Source: Sphagnum compactum
Lineage: Eukaryota; Bryophyta; Sphagnopsida; Sphagnales
Assembly (NCBI GenBank): GCA_965153455.1
Contig: OZ234493.1
Span: 18,342,213 to 18,406,212 of the forward strand
Direction of reading: 5' to 3'
Length of the DNA stretch: 64,000 nt
Shown one piece after another: positions 1 to 10,862 of the stretch. The translations under genes and the position numbers were made by a program. The notes beneath the pieces are model-generated. The model made no database searches, had not been told where the DNA came from, and saw nothing but the letters and a program-made list of their open reading frames with translations. Position 1 is the stretch's first letter, and the number at the start of each line of letters is the position of its first letter.

Positions 1-22
1 TAATTTTATGACAAACTACAAG

Positions 23-229
23 TTTTGCAATGAATGTACAAAACAAGCAACTATTATGGGACCTATATGTAGGTATTGCAAGGAATGTAAAAAACCAGCG
101 ACTATTATGGGACCAATATGTGAGTATTGTAAGGAATGTAAAAAACTAGCAATTACTATGGGACCCATATGTGGGTATTGCAATGAATGTAAAATGCCAG
201 CGACTATTATGGGACCCATATGCAGGTAT
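23..229. repeat. 51-bp minisatellite, four copies
   Basis: Four copies of a 51-base unit start at 23, 74, 125 and 176. Read on the + strand each unit gives 17 residues with the pattern YCxECxxxATIMGPICx. Because 51 is a multiple of three, both strands stay open throughout, so openness is not evidence of a gene. The cysteine spacing resembles a zinc-knuckle string, but no start context, splice sites or flanking coding sequence support a protein. Confidence 0.8.
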
Positions 230-234
230 TGCAT

Positions 235-1060
235 ATTTGAAAATGGCGTTATGGAATTTATAATAGAAAATGATGTAGGTATTATATTTTCAAGATGTGT
301 GTATTGTTTTAAAAGTCTAATGTGAGTCCTATTACATTAGATGTAAGTATTGCACAATATTCATTTTAATCTTTGTAGACCTTAGACAAATTAATGTTAC
401 TTATTCATATGGGCCTATTTAAGGTTTGATTCTTACATCTCAAGTACTAAGAAAATTATGACAAAGAAGACATATATGATTAATCATATACCGATCAAAC
501 AAATGTGACTAAAAGATAATATAATATTGATAAAAGATGTACAAAAATGGGTGGATGAAAAATTACCAAAGAACCCAATGAAAAAAAAAGGTTTTTTATA
601 ACACACCAAAGGACCAAAGTTCAAAAATTGGGTAATCCAAAAAATAAAAGGGTTGAAAAACGTAGCTAACTATATAAAGTGAAACCCTAAACCATATCAG
701 TATTTATAATCCTATGTTTAGCTTGGTAAGCAACTACTGCATTTGTAGCCTTTACTGCATAACGAGCAATGTAGAAATGGCAGCATTGCATTTCAGCCTG
801 AATTGCATTTGCAACAAATTTTTCTTTTGTTTTGTCCTAAACCCTAACACACCTTGGATGAAATAAAATTATAAAAAAAACAAGAAACATTGATTATTAT
901 TGTTTTTTTGCCTTCCATGAATCATTCTAGATTCATGAAAATCTAATACATTTGTCAACTGTTTTGTCCGATTTGCTTTACTGGACTTTTGATCCCAATT
1001 TTTGACATCCCATGCCATCTTCAATTATCGTGCATATGCACAACAGGTGGATCGAATCAC
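235..1060. other. AT-rich stretch, nothing recognised
   Basis: No coding exon, RNA gene or structured repeat stands out here. The sequence is AT-rich with short homopolymer runs. Confidence 0.5.
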
Positions 1061-1063
1061 CTC

Positions 1064-1581
1064 TTATAAATCTTCATCCTTCCCCATTCGTGATGTTGCA
1101 TCTCGAGGCACATTGTCCACGCCCCAAGCATTGAGACCCAACACTTGCAACTGTTGTTCTGAAGCTAATTTGATCAAAGCTGGTTTTGGGAATGGTGGAC
1201 ATTGTTTTGCAATAGCTACCAGGTTATCCCACTTATGTTGTGCTTTGGCACGAGCGTGACTAGCAACCTTTTGATCATTCCACCTTTGCATGGCCATGGC
1301 ATTTCCCAAGATGCGAGCATTCATTTTAGCATGGTCTTGATATCGAGGACTTCCTTCAAAAGTTGAAGGCCTCTTAGGTTTGGCCTTTTCTGCCACCAAG
1401 CCATGCACCTCCTTCAAATGCTTGGTCTACAACCATTTGGCAAAATATGTGACAATGCAAGTGCCAACTTTACACTTCCATTTCAACCCAACCTTCGTCC
1501 ATTCTTTGTCCTTCTGAGCCAAATTAGGTGGACAAGGGGGTGGTAGTGGCTGAGAAGCCTGGTCGGTTTCAAATTTCGGAC
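1064..1581 (-). pseudogene. C2H2 zinc-finger protein, 3' exon with an internal stop
   Basis: A minus-strand frame opens after a good splice acceptor (TTTAG before base 1581) and ends at the stop at 1064-1066. It reads a proline-rich lead-in, then WKCKVGTCIVTYFAKWL, a TAG stop at 1427-1429, then TKHLKEVHGL. The two cysteines and two histidines fit a C2H2 finger that the stop interrupts just before the first histidine. A basic, alanine-rich tail of about 110 residues follows. The frame is the same on both sides of the stop, so one base change explains the break. The likely 5' exon lies at 1.99-2.22 kb on the same strand. I recognise the finger only, not the family; it could be a low-copy gene or part of an old transposon. 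Confidence 0.5.
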
Positions 1582-1995
1582 CTAAACCAAAAAATATCAA
1601 GAAATAAATCAATATTTTGTAATAAAAAAATCCTAACCCTAAAACCTTACACATAAAGAGTTCAAAAAATAGAATGCAGGTATTACAAAACATAAAATCA
1701 CACAATCACATACTATTCTTGTAAACTTTAATTGTTTTCAGGTATTGCAATAAAAAAAAATTTAACAAAAAAAATCCCGCACCTTCCAACAAATGATGGA
1801 AGGTGCAGATACAATTAAACTTCAAAAAACTTGTACAATTTCTTTTATATGCATTTAATCTAATGTCCATAAATTTAAGAAAAATCTATATTATAAATTG
1901 TCATCCTTGTCAACTCTAATCCACATAGGTTGTTTGATACATCAATTTTCAATTTTCATTTCTAATGAAATAACATTCTGCTCCTCAGGTATTAA

Positions 1996-2217
1996 TTATG
2001 ATAGAGCACCATTTCGCTCACCAATTGGCTGATCGGATGCAACAACATTCTGCTTAGCAATTGCCTCATCTGATGCAACAACATTTTGCTCAACAATTGC
2101 CTCATCTGATGCAGTAACATTTTGTTCAATAATTGCTTCATTTGATGTAGCAACATTTTGTTTGTGAACTTCCCAATCACCATCACCATTTTTTTTCAAT
2201 CTCCTTCCTCTAGCCAT
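1996..2217 (-). pseudogene. Probable first exon of the zinc-finger gene, with 36-bp repeats
   Basis: Starting at the ATG at 2215-2217, this minus-strand frame begins MARGRRLKK and then runs into about four copies of a 12-residue unit (type ASDEAIVEQNVV) encoded by 36-bp tandem repeats. It lies 0.4 kb upstream of the zinc-finger exon on the same strand, and a basic start followed by a repetitive linker would suit a nuclear DNA-binding protein. The link between the two exons is inferred from order and orientation only; the splice donor was not identified with certainty. The repeats have drifted and the frame ends at 1996. Confidence 0.35.
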
Positions 2218-2259
2218 TACAACCTTCAACATAAAAAAAAACCACCATTTCATTGTTAA

Positions 2260-3180
2260 TTCTCAATTCTAATGAACTAAACCAAAAGGACTAAAGAAAC
2301 AAAGAAAAAAAAAAAAAAAAACCGCCTGCTGCCATTGGCTTCTTCAAAACAACACCATCATTAATGCGCTCCCAAGTCCCTAGTTAGCCCCAAGATGGGC
2401 TAACTTGTTCAAAGTTGCGAAAAAGGGAGGGACTCGGGGCATGCTCCTAGCCTTCAGCACTAAAAGGGGTAGAGGGGCGTGCTGAAGCCTCGAGATGGAC
2501 TAGGAGGAGTAACAAGCTATTCACTTACTCGAATCTGCATCAAAACCAACCACAAGTTGGTTAGACCACTTTCTGGATCACTTTGGTGTTAGGACAAGCC
2601 ATGGGCAATTCTGGACTCACAAGACTCACCACGGCCTGGACTCGTGGGAAGCCACCACCTTCCCCCATATAGTATTCTCTGCGTTTGCCCGTGGCACCCG
2701 CATTCAAATGACTTTTTGTCCCGGGACTCCCAAGGAAGAGTCCCGAAATTGTCCCGGTTTGGACTCTTGGGACTTTGGAAGCTCATAGCTCCCAGCTTAG
2801 ACTTCCGATTGAAATGATGTCTAAAGCAATCTTGTAGCTCTCCTTGAGAGCTTTCCAAGGGTGTGTCACATTGCACCTGCACGCATTGGGATCGGGTCGA
2901 TTCCCGACTTTTAGTGGTCAAGAGTCAAACTGCCAATTTGACTCATGGCCTTTCTTTTGCCCATAACTTGTGCTGCAGATGTTCAAATGGCCCATGCGAG
3001 CCCATTTTGGACATCTACTCTTCAAGACCTTTTCAATGTATAAGGAAGTCCCCAATGCGAGTTGTTTTGGCTCCTGCAATCGAGTTTTGAGTTTTCGGGA
3101 GTCCTAGAGAACTCCAAGTCCCCAACTTTGGGAGTGTGAGTTGCATCCTCTCTCTTTGCCCAAAGTGGGGTTGCGACAAT
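2260..3180. other. GC-richer repeat-like segment, with an inverted repeat
   Basis: This block is clearly GC-richer than its surroundings and has no convincing exon. An inverted repeat lies at about 2444-2505 (GCTCCTAG and TTCAGCAC mirrored by GTGCTGAA and CTAGGAG). Runs such as GGGACTCTTGGGACTTTGG suggest LTR or other transposon sequence, but no primer-binding site or polyprotein was seen. Confidence 0.35.
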
Positions 3181-3440
3181 CATAGAAAAAGGTGACAACA
3201 TTGCTGTCGTCACTTTCTTCGTAGCAAAACCACTAAAAAAAGGCGCAAGCCACCATTTTCTTGCAACAAATCCCTCGAAGAAGGTGATAGAAGCTGTCGT
3301 CTTCTTTTTCTTCACTATAACGAAACCGTAAAAGAAGACGATGGCTCATTACCGTCGCCTTCTTTGTTGCAACAAAACGATAACAAAAGGTGACACTGCC
3401 ATTGTTTTCTTCGATGCGCTGTGTGAACCATACTAACACA
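3180..3440. repeat. Diverged copies of the GCGACGG hairpin minisatellite
   Basis: Alternating AAGGTGACA / TTGCTGTCGTCAC / TTCTTCGTAGCAA words repeat here with internal inverted symmetry. They resemble the longer array at 5.87-6.49 kb but are more diverged. Confidence 0.55.
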
Positions 3441-4010
3441 ACCATGTGCAGTAGTCTCAATTTTTAAGAATTGCATCAAGGTTATTTGAGTGGGGTAAGG
3501 TTATTAAGGGCTTTTAGTGACTTCATAGGGAATGATGAATGCGCTTGGTGCATAGGGGGTTTGTTTTCTTTTCTGAAATGCGTTATTGGTGAATAAGGAG
3601 TTGGATTAGTTCTTTTCTTCAACGAAAGCTTATAACCATAGTTTTAGAAATTTTGTTACGTAATTAGGGGTGAGAAATCTCTAGAGGGTTGGGGGTAGAA
3701 GTAGACACCAAAATTAGCGATGTTCAACACAACATTAGTCTTGTTATGGTATTTAGGGAGTAGCAAGCCTGTTAAAAATTCTCGAAGCAATTGAAGGGGT
3801 GTTAATGAAAGGTCTAATAGAGATAGAACAATCTTCAAGCCGTTGACCATAAGGTTAATTCAAGGCAACTCAACGATTAAATAGATAGTATGATAGTGTG
3901 CCAATGGCAACAGGAATATAATGATAACTGAAACATTTATTTATAATAAGGTTAAGCTTAGCAAGGAGCTGCAGGTACATTTAAAATTCTGAACTATGCC
4001 ATAGTGATAG
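3441..4010. other. No gene seen
   Basis: AT-rich sequence without recognisable exon or repeat. Confidence 0.4.
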
Positions 4011-4011
4011 T

Positions 4012-4338
4012 TCACAACTGCAGGAAATCTAGGATGCGTCGGATGGTGCGAACTAGGTAGTCCGCCTTACTATTAGGAAATAGTCGACGAATCGGACCAC
4101 ACAACCAACGATAATGTCCAATGCCGGGAACTGAAAACCATGCGAAGATAGAAGTATGTTCAGTTTCGTAACAACCTTCACAAACGGTTTCGGGTTCATC
4201 TTCAAAAGCGGGGTCGACTTGCAGCAAGATCATCAAGGTGCGAGAGTTCGGAGAAATACGATAGTACCAGGCTCGAGGGGGTTCAACTTCAAGACGAGAA
4301 TGCACCTCTCGAGGTTCGGGTTCTTCATCACGAGGATG
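4012..4338 (-). CDS. Unidentified candidate exon, 108 codons
   Basis: A minus-strand frame runs from a good splice acceptor (CTTAACGCAG before base 4338) to a stop at 4012-4014. Codon use is much GC-richer than the surrounding DNA. The product is acidic at its start (DEEPEPREVHSRLEVEPP) and has a cysteine pair (VCEGCYETEH) and a hydrophobic, arginine-bearing tail ending RRILDFLQL. I do not recognise the family. It could be the last exon of a host gene or a fragment of a mobile element; the intact frame, acceptor and base composition are the only support. Confidence 0.35.
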   Translation of the reverse strand, partial: HPRDEEPEPREVHSRLEVEPPRAWYYRISPNSRTLMILLQVDPAFEDEPETVCEGCYETEHTSIFAWFSVPGIGHYRWLCGPIRRLFPNSKADYLVRTIRRILDFLQL

Positions 4339-4680
4339 CTGCGTTAAGGTAAGATCTAGAAATGAATCAGAGGCGGTTCTTCATTCGCTTATGCGGCTTA
4401 CGGCCCGTAAGATGTGACCGTGTGCGATGCCATAATTTCAAGGAGAGGAAAAAGGTCAGATCTTCAACCAAATCAAATCGACAATGAAGGTGCGAAGGAC
4501 TTGTTACATTGAGGTGCATAATCGTAATTTATAGATAAAAAAAAAGGAAAGGAAGGCGTGAGTAACGGCTTAGAACCATGGTAAATTAAAACCGTGATGT
4601 TAAAGGAAAAAATTGAAAGTTTAAGTAAAGTTTGTTGGGGGGGAAATGGAAGAGGTGAAAAGGTGTTTCTCCTTCACCTT

Positions 4681-4782
4681 CCATTGGCCACCAAGCATGG
4701 AACATTCCATTGGCCACCAAACATGGAACATTCCATTGGCCACCAAGCATGGAACCTTCCATTGGCCACCAAGCTTTGAATC
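4681..4782. repeat. 26-bp tandem repeat, four copies
   Basis: Units of the type CCATTGGCCACCAAGCATGG plus AACATT begin at 4681, 4707, 4733 and 4759; the last is partial and diverged. Each holds a CCAAT box on both strands (TTGGCCACCAA), so the array offers several potential NF-Y sites. Promoter activity is not shown. Confidence 0.8.
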
Positions 4783-5030
4783 TACCTTCACCTCCCTTCT
4801 CCTTCTCTTTAAAAGGCGGACTCGGATCATTGGGGTCTCTCTCTTTGCCTCGGAAATAATTTTCATTTAATCTTGAATACTTGTTCCCACAAGCTTCTTC
4901 AAGAGGAAAAGAATGATTAGTCTTAGTAGAAGGGAGAAGGAAGGGAAGTAGAATGAAAATCTTGTAATAGTTTTGAAAGAATGGGGGTGGGTAGTGATAA
5001 TGTTGGAAGATTGGAACTTTAGAGAAATTT

Positions 5031-5600
5031 CACAAACCCTCTCGGGTTTGGTGGTATAACTCCTCACTGGTTTAGCTGCAGATCTTGAGATTTGGTAAAA
5101 ACGTGCGCCTTGTAGTTAGCTTTTCAATGAGCTAAGGCAAGCCGAATTTGGATACCACATGTGTTAGAAACAATATTCTGAGTGACTAGAGGTCTGCAGC
5201 CAAGTTGAACAACTACCTTCGTAAAACCCTCTTGGGTTTGGTGGTATAACTCCTCACTGGTTTAGCTGCAGATCTTGAGATTTGGTAGAAAGGTGCGCCT
5301 TGTAGTTAGCTTTCCAATGAACTAAGGCAAGCTGGATTTGAATGATGTATGTGTTAGAAATGATGTTTTAAGTGACTGATGGTTTGTAGCCAAGTTGAGT
5401 TATCACCTTTGTAAAACCCTCTCGGGTTTCATAGCATAACTTCTTGCTGGTTCAGCTGCAGAACTTGAGATTTGGTAGCAAGATGCGCCTTGTTGTTAGC
5501 TTTCTAATGAGCTATGGCAAGATGAATTTGAATAACCTATGTGTTAGAAACAACATTTCAAGTGACTAGGGGTCTGCAGCTATGTTGGACATGGTGTTGA
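5031..5600. repeat. 190-bp tandem repeat, three copies
   Basis: Three units start at 5031, 5221 and 5411, an even 190-base period. Each begins with AAACCCTCTCGGGTTT, a short inverted repeat, followed by GGTATAACTCCTCACTGG and a GCTGCAGATCTTGAG block. Copies differ by scattered substitutions. No coding frame is kept across units. Confidence 0.8.
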
Positions 5601-5869
5601 GTCCTTAAACATTGGTTTAAATGAGTGACAATTTGACATAAAGTCCTAGAATGTGTAGCGTGTGAGCTTGGAAAAAATATATCTATCAGTCCTAATCGTG
5701 AATGATGCATAGGAGGCAGGCTACTTAATTTCAACTACAAACGTAATTTAACATATAGAATTACACTTGCATCTTTCCTTCACCAATAGCTTTTGTGCTT
5801 CCAAGCATAATCACCTTGTAGAATCGAGAGTAGAGAGACGGAAGGTTGCCTCACACGCTGCTACAAAAC

Positions 5870-6490
5870 AAAAAGAGAAAGGTAACGGCAGCATTGTTGC
5901 CGTCGCCTTCTTTGCTACAACAAAATGAAAATAAAAAGCGATGGCAGTAACACTGCCGTCACCTTCTACGCTGCAACAAAAAAAAAGAAGGTGACGACAG
6001 CTTTGCTGTTGTCGCCTTTGCTACGCTACAACAAAATTAAAAGAAGAATGCGACATCATCAACGCTACTGTCGCCTTCTACGTTGCAACAAAAAAAAGAA
6101 GGCGACGGTAGCTTTGCTGTCGTCGCCTTCTTCGCAGCACTACAACAAAATAAAAATAAAAAGGCGATGGCAATGTTGTTGCCATCGCCTTCTTTGCAGC
6201 AGCAAAACGATAACAGAAGGCGACAGTAGCAACGCTACCGTCGCTTTCTGCGCTGCAACAAAAAAAAGGAAGTAGATGGCGATGTTAGCCTTCTTCACAA
6301 CATTGCAACAAAACAAAAAGAAGAAGGCGACGACAACTTTTTTTTTGTTACAATGCAAAGCTGCGCTGAAAAAAAAAGAAAAAAAGGTGATGGCAACAAC
6401 GTTGCCATTGCCTTCTACGCTGCAGCAAAAAAAAAGAAAAAAACGACGGCAACTTTGCAACAAAACAAAAAGAAGAAAGCAACAAAATGA
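5870..6490. repeat. Palindromic GGCGACGG / GCAACAAAA minisatellite
   Basis: About ten units alternate an A-rich spacer (GCAACAAAAAAAAGAA) with an inverted repeat such as GGCGACGGTAGC...GCTACCGTCGCC or GGCGATGGCAA...TTGCCATCGCC. Each unit can fold into a hairpin with a stem of roughly 12 bp. Open frames on both strands across this block are by-products of the repetition. Confidence 0.75.
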
Positions 6491-6649
6491 AAAACAAGAA
6501 GGCTGAAGGGAGGGAGTTTACCTTCAAGGTCCCGTGTGGGTCCTGTGTGGGTCCCGCTTCAGGCACTCCAACAGTGGCTCTGCTCTCGCTCCCGCTCCAA
6601 CAATGGTTTTGCTCTCGCTTGACAGCTCCCAAGCTCTGGTGATGGAGTG

Positions 6650-6765
6650 AGAGGTAAGAGGTGGGAGGTAGGAGGGGGGAGGTAGGTGGGAGGGAGGTAG
6701 GAGGGGGGAGGTAGGTGGGAGGGAGGTAGGAGGGGGGAGGTAGGAGGAGGGAGGTAGGTACGGGG
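6650..6765. repeat. G-rich GGGAGGTAGG repeat, quadruplex-prone
   Basis: Repeats of GGGAGGTAGG(T/A)GGGAGG fill this tract on the + strand, with many runs of three to six G. It could form G-quadruplexes. The complementary strand would read as proline-rich low-complexity peptide, which I do not treat as coding. Confidence 0.75.
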
Positions 6766-6799
6766 GAAAAATTTTGGGGCGGAAAGAAGAGGTGGAAAA

Positions 6800-7660
6800 A
6801 AACAATAACTTTGGGTAGGGAGGATGTGTTTTTGGTTCATCCCCAAAACGGCTTCAACAGCCTCATCCTCAACTGGTGCATTGGTGGCTGCTGGTTCACT
6901 CCAACTAGTATAATATTATCACCAACCAGGTTCTTCATTTGAATCTTTCAATGTATTGAAAACAACTTGTGTATGAATTCCCTTGTTGTGCTTTTGGTAT
7001 TGTTAGATAACCCTGGATGAGACAATATGCATGATAACCAGTGAAGCTAAAGTTTTTGAATTTAGAGTGATTTCCAGTGTTATAAATTAATTAAAAATTA
7101 TAAAATTGGTTTTTTAAACTAATCAATGCCTTTTCATCAACTTGCCCAAAATAGAAGCTCATTGGGCATCAAATTTTTCCTTCCACATTATATGAGGAAA
7201 TGCATGGGAAATTTCAACGAATCAATGCTTCTTCATCATATTGGCCCTTCAGATTGACCCCTTCACATTCCAATACTTAACCGGAACAATGTTATTTGTT
7301 TTCTATTTGCATTTGTCCATACAGGAAACATTTGGGAGATGGCATCTTATGGTGCCTAGATTGTACCTTACGTAATTAAGTGTATGTGCATGTATTTTCT
7401 TCCAGTTTTTTCACATGAAAGGTTGCTGCAATGGCTTGAAATTCTTCCCTATACAAGGCATTTCACAAGGTCAATGCTTACTTTTTTGAGATATTTAACC
7501 ACTAAATGTCTGAAGTGACAATTTACAATGAAAAGCAGCCCATATTGGGCTTGTCTGACGTTCAGGAGATGATTTGCGCTCACCAATGACCATCGTCTAC
7601 CAACGACCTTTCAAGCACCCTGCACAGATGTGCTTTTAGTTTGACCGCCCAGGTTTTGGC
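6800..7660. other. No gene seen
   Basis: AT-rich sequence with one copy of the GCTGGTTCACT word near 6890. No exon recognised. Confidence 0.4.
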
Positions 7661-7883
7661 GAAGATTAATGCCACCGACTGCGTCCAAATCGATGCGTAA
7701 CTACCAAGGATGCCTCCAACTTCCACAGCGGCAAGTTCGTTGAGATTAATAGTCGGTCCTCACAGTCATAGAGAATTACACGATTTTGCGAAAGCTGAGA
7801 GCAGAAGGCCCAGATGGATTCCTGAGGGAAGAACCGTCTGCTGCGCGGGAGCTCGCAAGGGCGGTTAAGAGGCCATCCCGCAC

Positions 7884-7940
7884 CCGCGTGCACGCGGACA
7901 CGTGTCCCACCCTTCGACTTGACGCCCTCGCTATATTTAG
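7884..7940 (+). promoter_or_regulatory. Plant promoter-like island: two overlapping ACGTG palindromes and a TATA box
   Basis: CCGCGTGCACGCGG (7884-7897) is a perfect 14-base palindrome. It overlaps GGACACGTGTCC (7896-7907), a perfect 12-base palindrome with a G-box/ABRE core bound by bZIP and bHLH factors. The first also holds CGCG-box (CAMTA-type) words. A TATA-like CTATATTTAG follows at 7931-7940, so a start of transcription near 7965 is expected. GC content is locally high. No downstream gene was recognised. Confidence 0.5.
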
Positions 7941-7989
7941 CTACTGTCCGTCCGGAGTCAGGGGAAGCTACTTTCTTCCTTTACAATAT
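7918..7989 (+). repeat. Copy 1 of the TATA / GTCCGTCCGGAGTCAGG block
   Basis: The stretch from GACGCCCTCGCTATATTTAG to CTTCCTTTACAATAT is repeated nearly exactly at 14266-14349. The shared part includes the TATA word but not the palindromes just upstream. Confidence 0.75.
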
Positions 7990-8189
7990 CACCTCATCCA
8001 CCACAACTTACATCTTAGGGGTGCTTTAGATGAGGATCCAAGGGGGAAGGTCCAACAAAATGGAGCAATCCTATTGGTTGAGAGCAATAAATTGGATCTG
8101 AGGCCTTTAGACAAGGATCCAAGCCGATTTGAGGTGGCATTTACTTGGCATTTAATGGCATCGTATTGGAGGGAAGTTCAATTGGTCTA

Positions 8190-8615
8190 GATAAAAATAA
8201 AATGAAGTTAAAAGGTTAGCTATTAGTTTGGAGAACTGAGATGTAAAGTAGGGTCCAAGGTTGTCTCTTTCATTGTTTTTCACTATTTAATTTTTTATTT
8301 TATTTGTTTTTGAAATTAAAATTGTGCAAGAATGGAAGACATTTTGTGGATTGAGGACATTGTTAAGCACACACACATCACCCCATTTTTTAACACATCT
8401 AATGTTGGCATGGTTGGATTTGTAGATCCAAACAAGGTTTTTTCTTGAAGGAGTGCATTTTCAACATTTGCAAGTGCACAAAATGAAAGTGCTTAAGAAA
8501 TGAGGACAAAAAATTTTGCTCACTTTCACAAGTTGAAGGAGATTAAAATTCTCAAAAAATCTTTAAATTGCCCCCCCTTCCCAAAAAGAAAGCAACAAGG
8601 AAGAAAACAATTATA
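8190..8615. other. No gene seen
   Basis: AT-rich, no recognisable feature. Confidence 0.4.
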
Positions 8616-8618
8616 GTG

Positions 8619-8744
8619 ATGATGAAAAAGGAAGATGAGAAAAGCGAGAAGGTTGACAAAAAATGGGTGTATGATGAAATATTACATTTGATTGCACTAT
8701 GAGAAAAAATGGAGCTTGAATTTGCTAAATATGCAAAAAAAAAG
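8619..8744 (+). pseudogene. Decayed trihelix/MADF-like DNA-binding exon
   Basis: Forty-two codons from an ATG to a good donor (AAAAAG before GTAAAT at 8745). After a charged lead, KKWVYDEILHLIAL is followed by a TGA where CGA (arginine) would be expected and then EKMELEFAKYAKKK. The pattern W-x-x-(D/E)-E-x-L-x-L-I-x-L-R-E-x-M matches the start of plant trihelix and Myb/SANT-like domains. The single CGA to TGA change breaks the frame. It could come from a host transcription factor or a transposase; nothing else of the gene was found nearby. Confidence 0.4.
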
Positions 8745-9068
8745 GTAAATTTCAATTACTTGAAACCTTAATTGTGCAATAAATTTTTTGAAGAGATTTT
8801 TTTTCAAATTTGAAACTCTTTTTTTTTTCAATCTAAAACTTGAATGGAGTGACATAATTTTTGAAAAAAAAATAAACAGAAAAAAAACAAGAACATATGA
8901 TTTAATGCATTGCCATAATAAAAAGTAAGACCACCAATATCTTGTGCCTATGTTCATCCATTGTGTGTGTAGTAGGAAGCAATAAGCAAGAAAAAAAAAA
9001 AAAAATGAAGGGAAAAATAATGAAATGCAACCTACTCCTTTCACATAAAGATCACTCATTTTGATTAA

Positions 9069-10750
9069 TTGGATCCTATGCCTTCAAACACACTCATTGT
9101 ACCTTACAAAAGAAAAAAAGTGAAAAAGTTCAAATTCAAAGATGCAATTTGTCTTAAATTGGCCCTTAAGATCTTGGACTTTTGTCATCTAAAGTGGCCC
9201 TTAGTGTATATTGATTATGCACATTTGTCTAAACCAAGACAATGTATTTGTGAATTGCGCTTTAGCAATGGAGATTTGTTTTCCTCTCTCCAACAAGATA
9301 AACAACATGATAATTTTGATTTTCACTTTTCACCATCAACATCTCAATTGTTGATATCTTTGTGTTCAATTTTATGTTTAGTCTTTTAGATTATGTTTCA
9401 GTTTTGTTTCAAAAAATATGATTATTGTTGTTGAAAAACTCATACTTTGCTTGTGAAACAAGCAAGCCAAGAACATAAGGTAAGAACAAAACAAGTTTGG
9501 GAAAGGTCGTAATTAAAAAAAAAGCAAAGTCAATTTCAATGTCTTTGGTTTGTAGACCATTTTTCACAGCCACCCTTGTAGGCACATGGTTGAAGCTTGT
9601 ATATTGAATCAAAGTTGTTTTTTTGTTTGATAATCATTTAAAGTTTCTTATTGGTCCACTTTTTGTGCAACATGGCCTCTAGTAATTGCTATAAAGAAAT
9701 GTGCCAAAAGACTTAATATTTTATTGTAAGGTTCTATATGATTAGTGGTTGCCTTAAAACATTTCCAATGGTGGGAGCCATTTTCTCTTTAAGGATTTGG
9801 ATTAATTGTTTCCCTTCCCTACCCATAATTCTAAAAGCAAGATGCCATAAGGTGAAACAATGTTTAAATGGAACAATTAGGGCCAATTGTTAGAGGAAAC
9901 CAACGAAAAGCAATCATTTTAATGTCTTGTGGCTTTTTTAACCATGCCACAGCTAGAAATGTTTTTCAAACATCCCCAAGAGTGCTTAATATGGGGGTCC
10001 TAGAAAAATATGTATCATATCCAAGTTTATTATTATTATTAATTTTTTGCAATGATAAAATTAAAATTGGGACAACAAATAGGTGAATAACAAACCACAC
10101 GACCAATCATTATGATTAGCCAATAAAAAACAAGGAACATTAATCATAACATATTTATTGCACTTTTCTTTGGTAGGTGCATAGATTGGCTATGCCCTTT
10201 ACTAGATTTAGTAAACTATGCAAACATTTGGGCCAAAACCATTTTCTTAAACCAAACAACCATGTTTTGACTTTTTCTCATCCAATTTTATTGGGCACAT
10301 GCAAGGTCACCTATTGAACACCACTAAGGATGTTCATGTCAATGCATGTTTTGTGCATTAAGTTGTCTTTATATGATTAGGGTAAACCGGAGCATCACCA
10401 AACGCAAGTTGGTCATCGAACATTCATGTAGTGCAACAGTTGCACTATGTTAGAAACAAAAAAATCCTATGGGTGTTGTTTTTTTATCCCATTACCAAAT
10501 GCTTGGTTGAAAAAATAAGTGTTCTAGGTTTTTCATATTGGTGACTAGCCATCAAATTTTAGTGTTTGGTATTAAAAATTTAGGTGGGCAGATTTGTAAA
10601 AAATTTGAATAGTTTTACATGATATTAGCTTGGTGATGGGCCATGAGATGATTTTGATTATGCAAGGGGGGGCACATGAGGGGTACTTTAAATGTTTGGT
10701 TATGGGAAAACAATAGTTATTGTTGAAGATAAAAAAGAAGAGAAATCAGC
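9069..10750. other. AT-rich region, no gene recognised
   Basis: A 106-codon open frame on + at 9069-9389 (lysine-rich start, no known motif) is the longest, and I do not recognise it. The rest holds no exon I can support. Confidence 0.35.
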
Positions 10751-10862
10751 AGTTGTTAGAGTTATTGGGGATGAAAAAGGGAGGAGTAGTTGCTACTAGG
10801 GATCAATAAGATTGCTAAGACATACTCTTCATATAATGCAGCTGAAGGGTCCACTATTGTGA

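Noticed and set aside
8-325. Cysteine-rich protein on + and its minus-strand mirror
   Set aside because: Both strands are open only because the 51-bp repeat keeps phase; no gene context.
1002-1259. Plus-strand 85-codon protein
   Set aside because: Antisense of the zinc-finger exon, whose minus frame has the recognisable motif.
6140-6846. Several lysine- or proline-rich proteins
   Set aside because: They are translations of the hairpin minisatellite and the G-rich tract.
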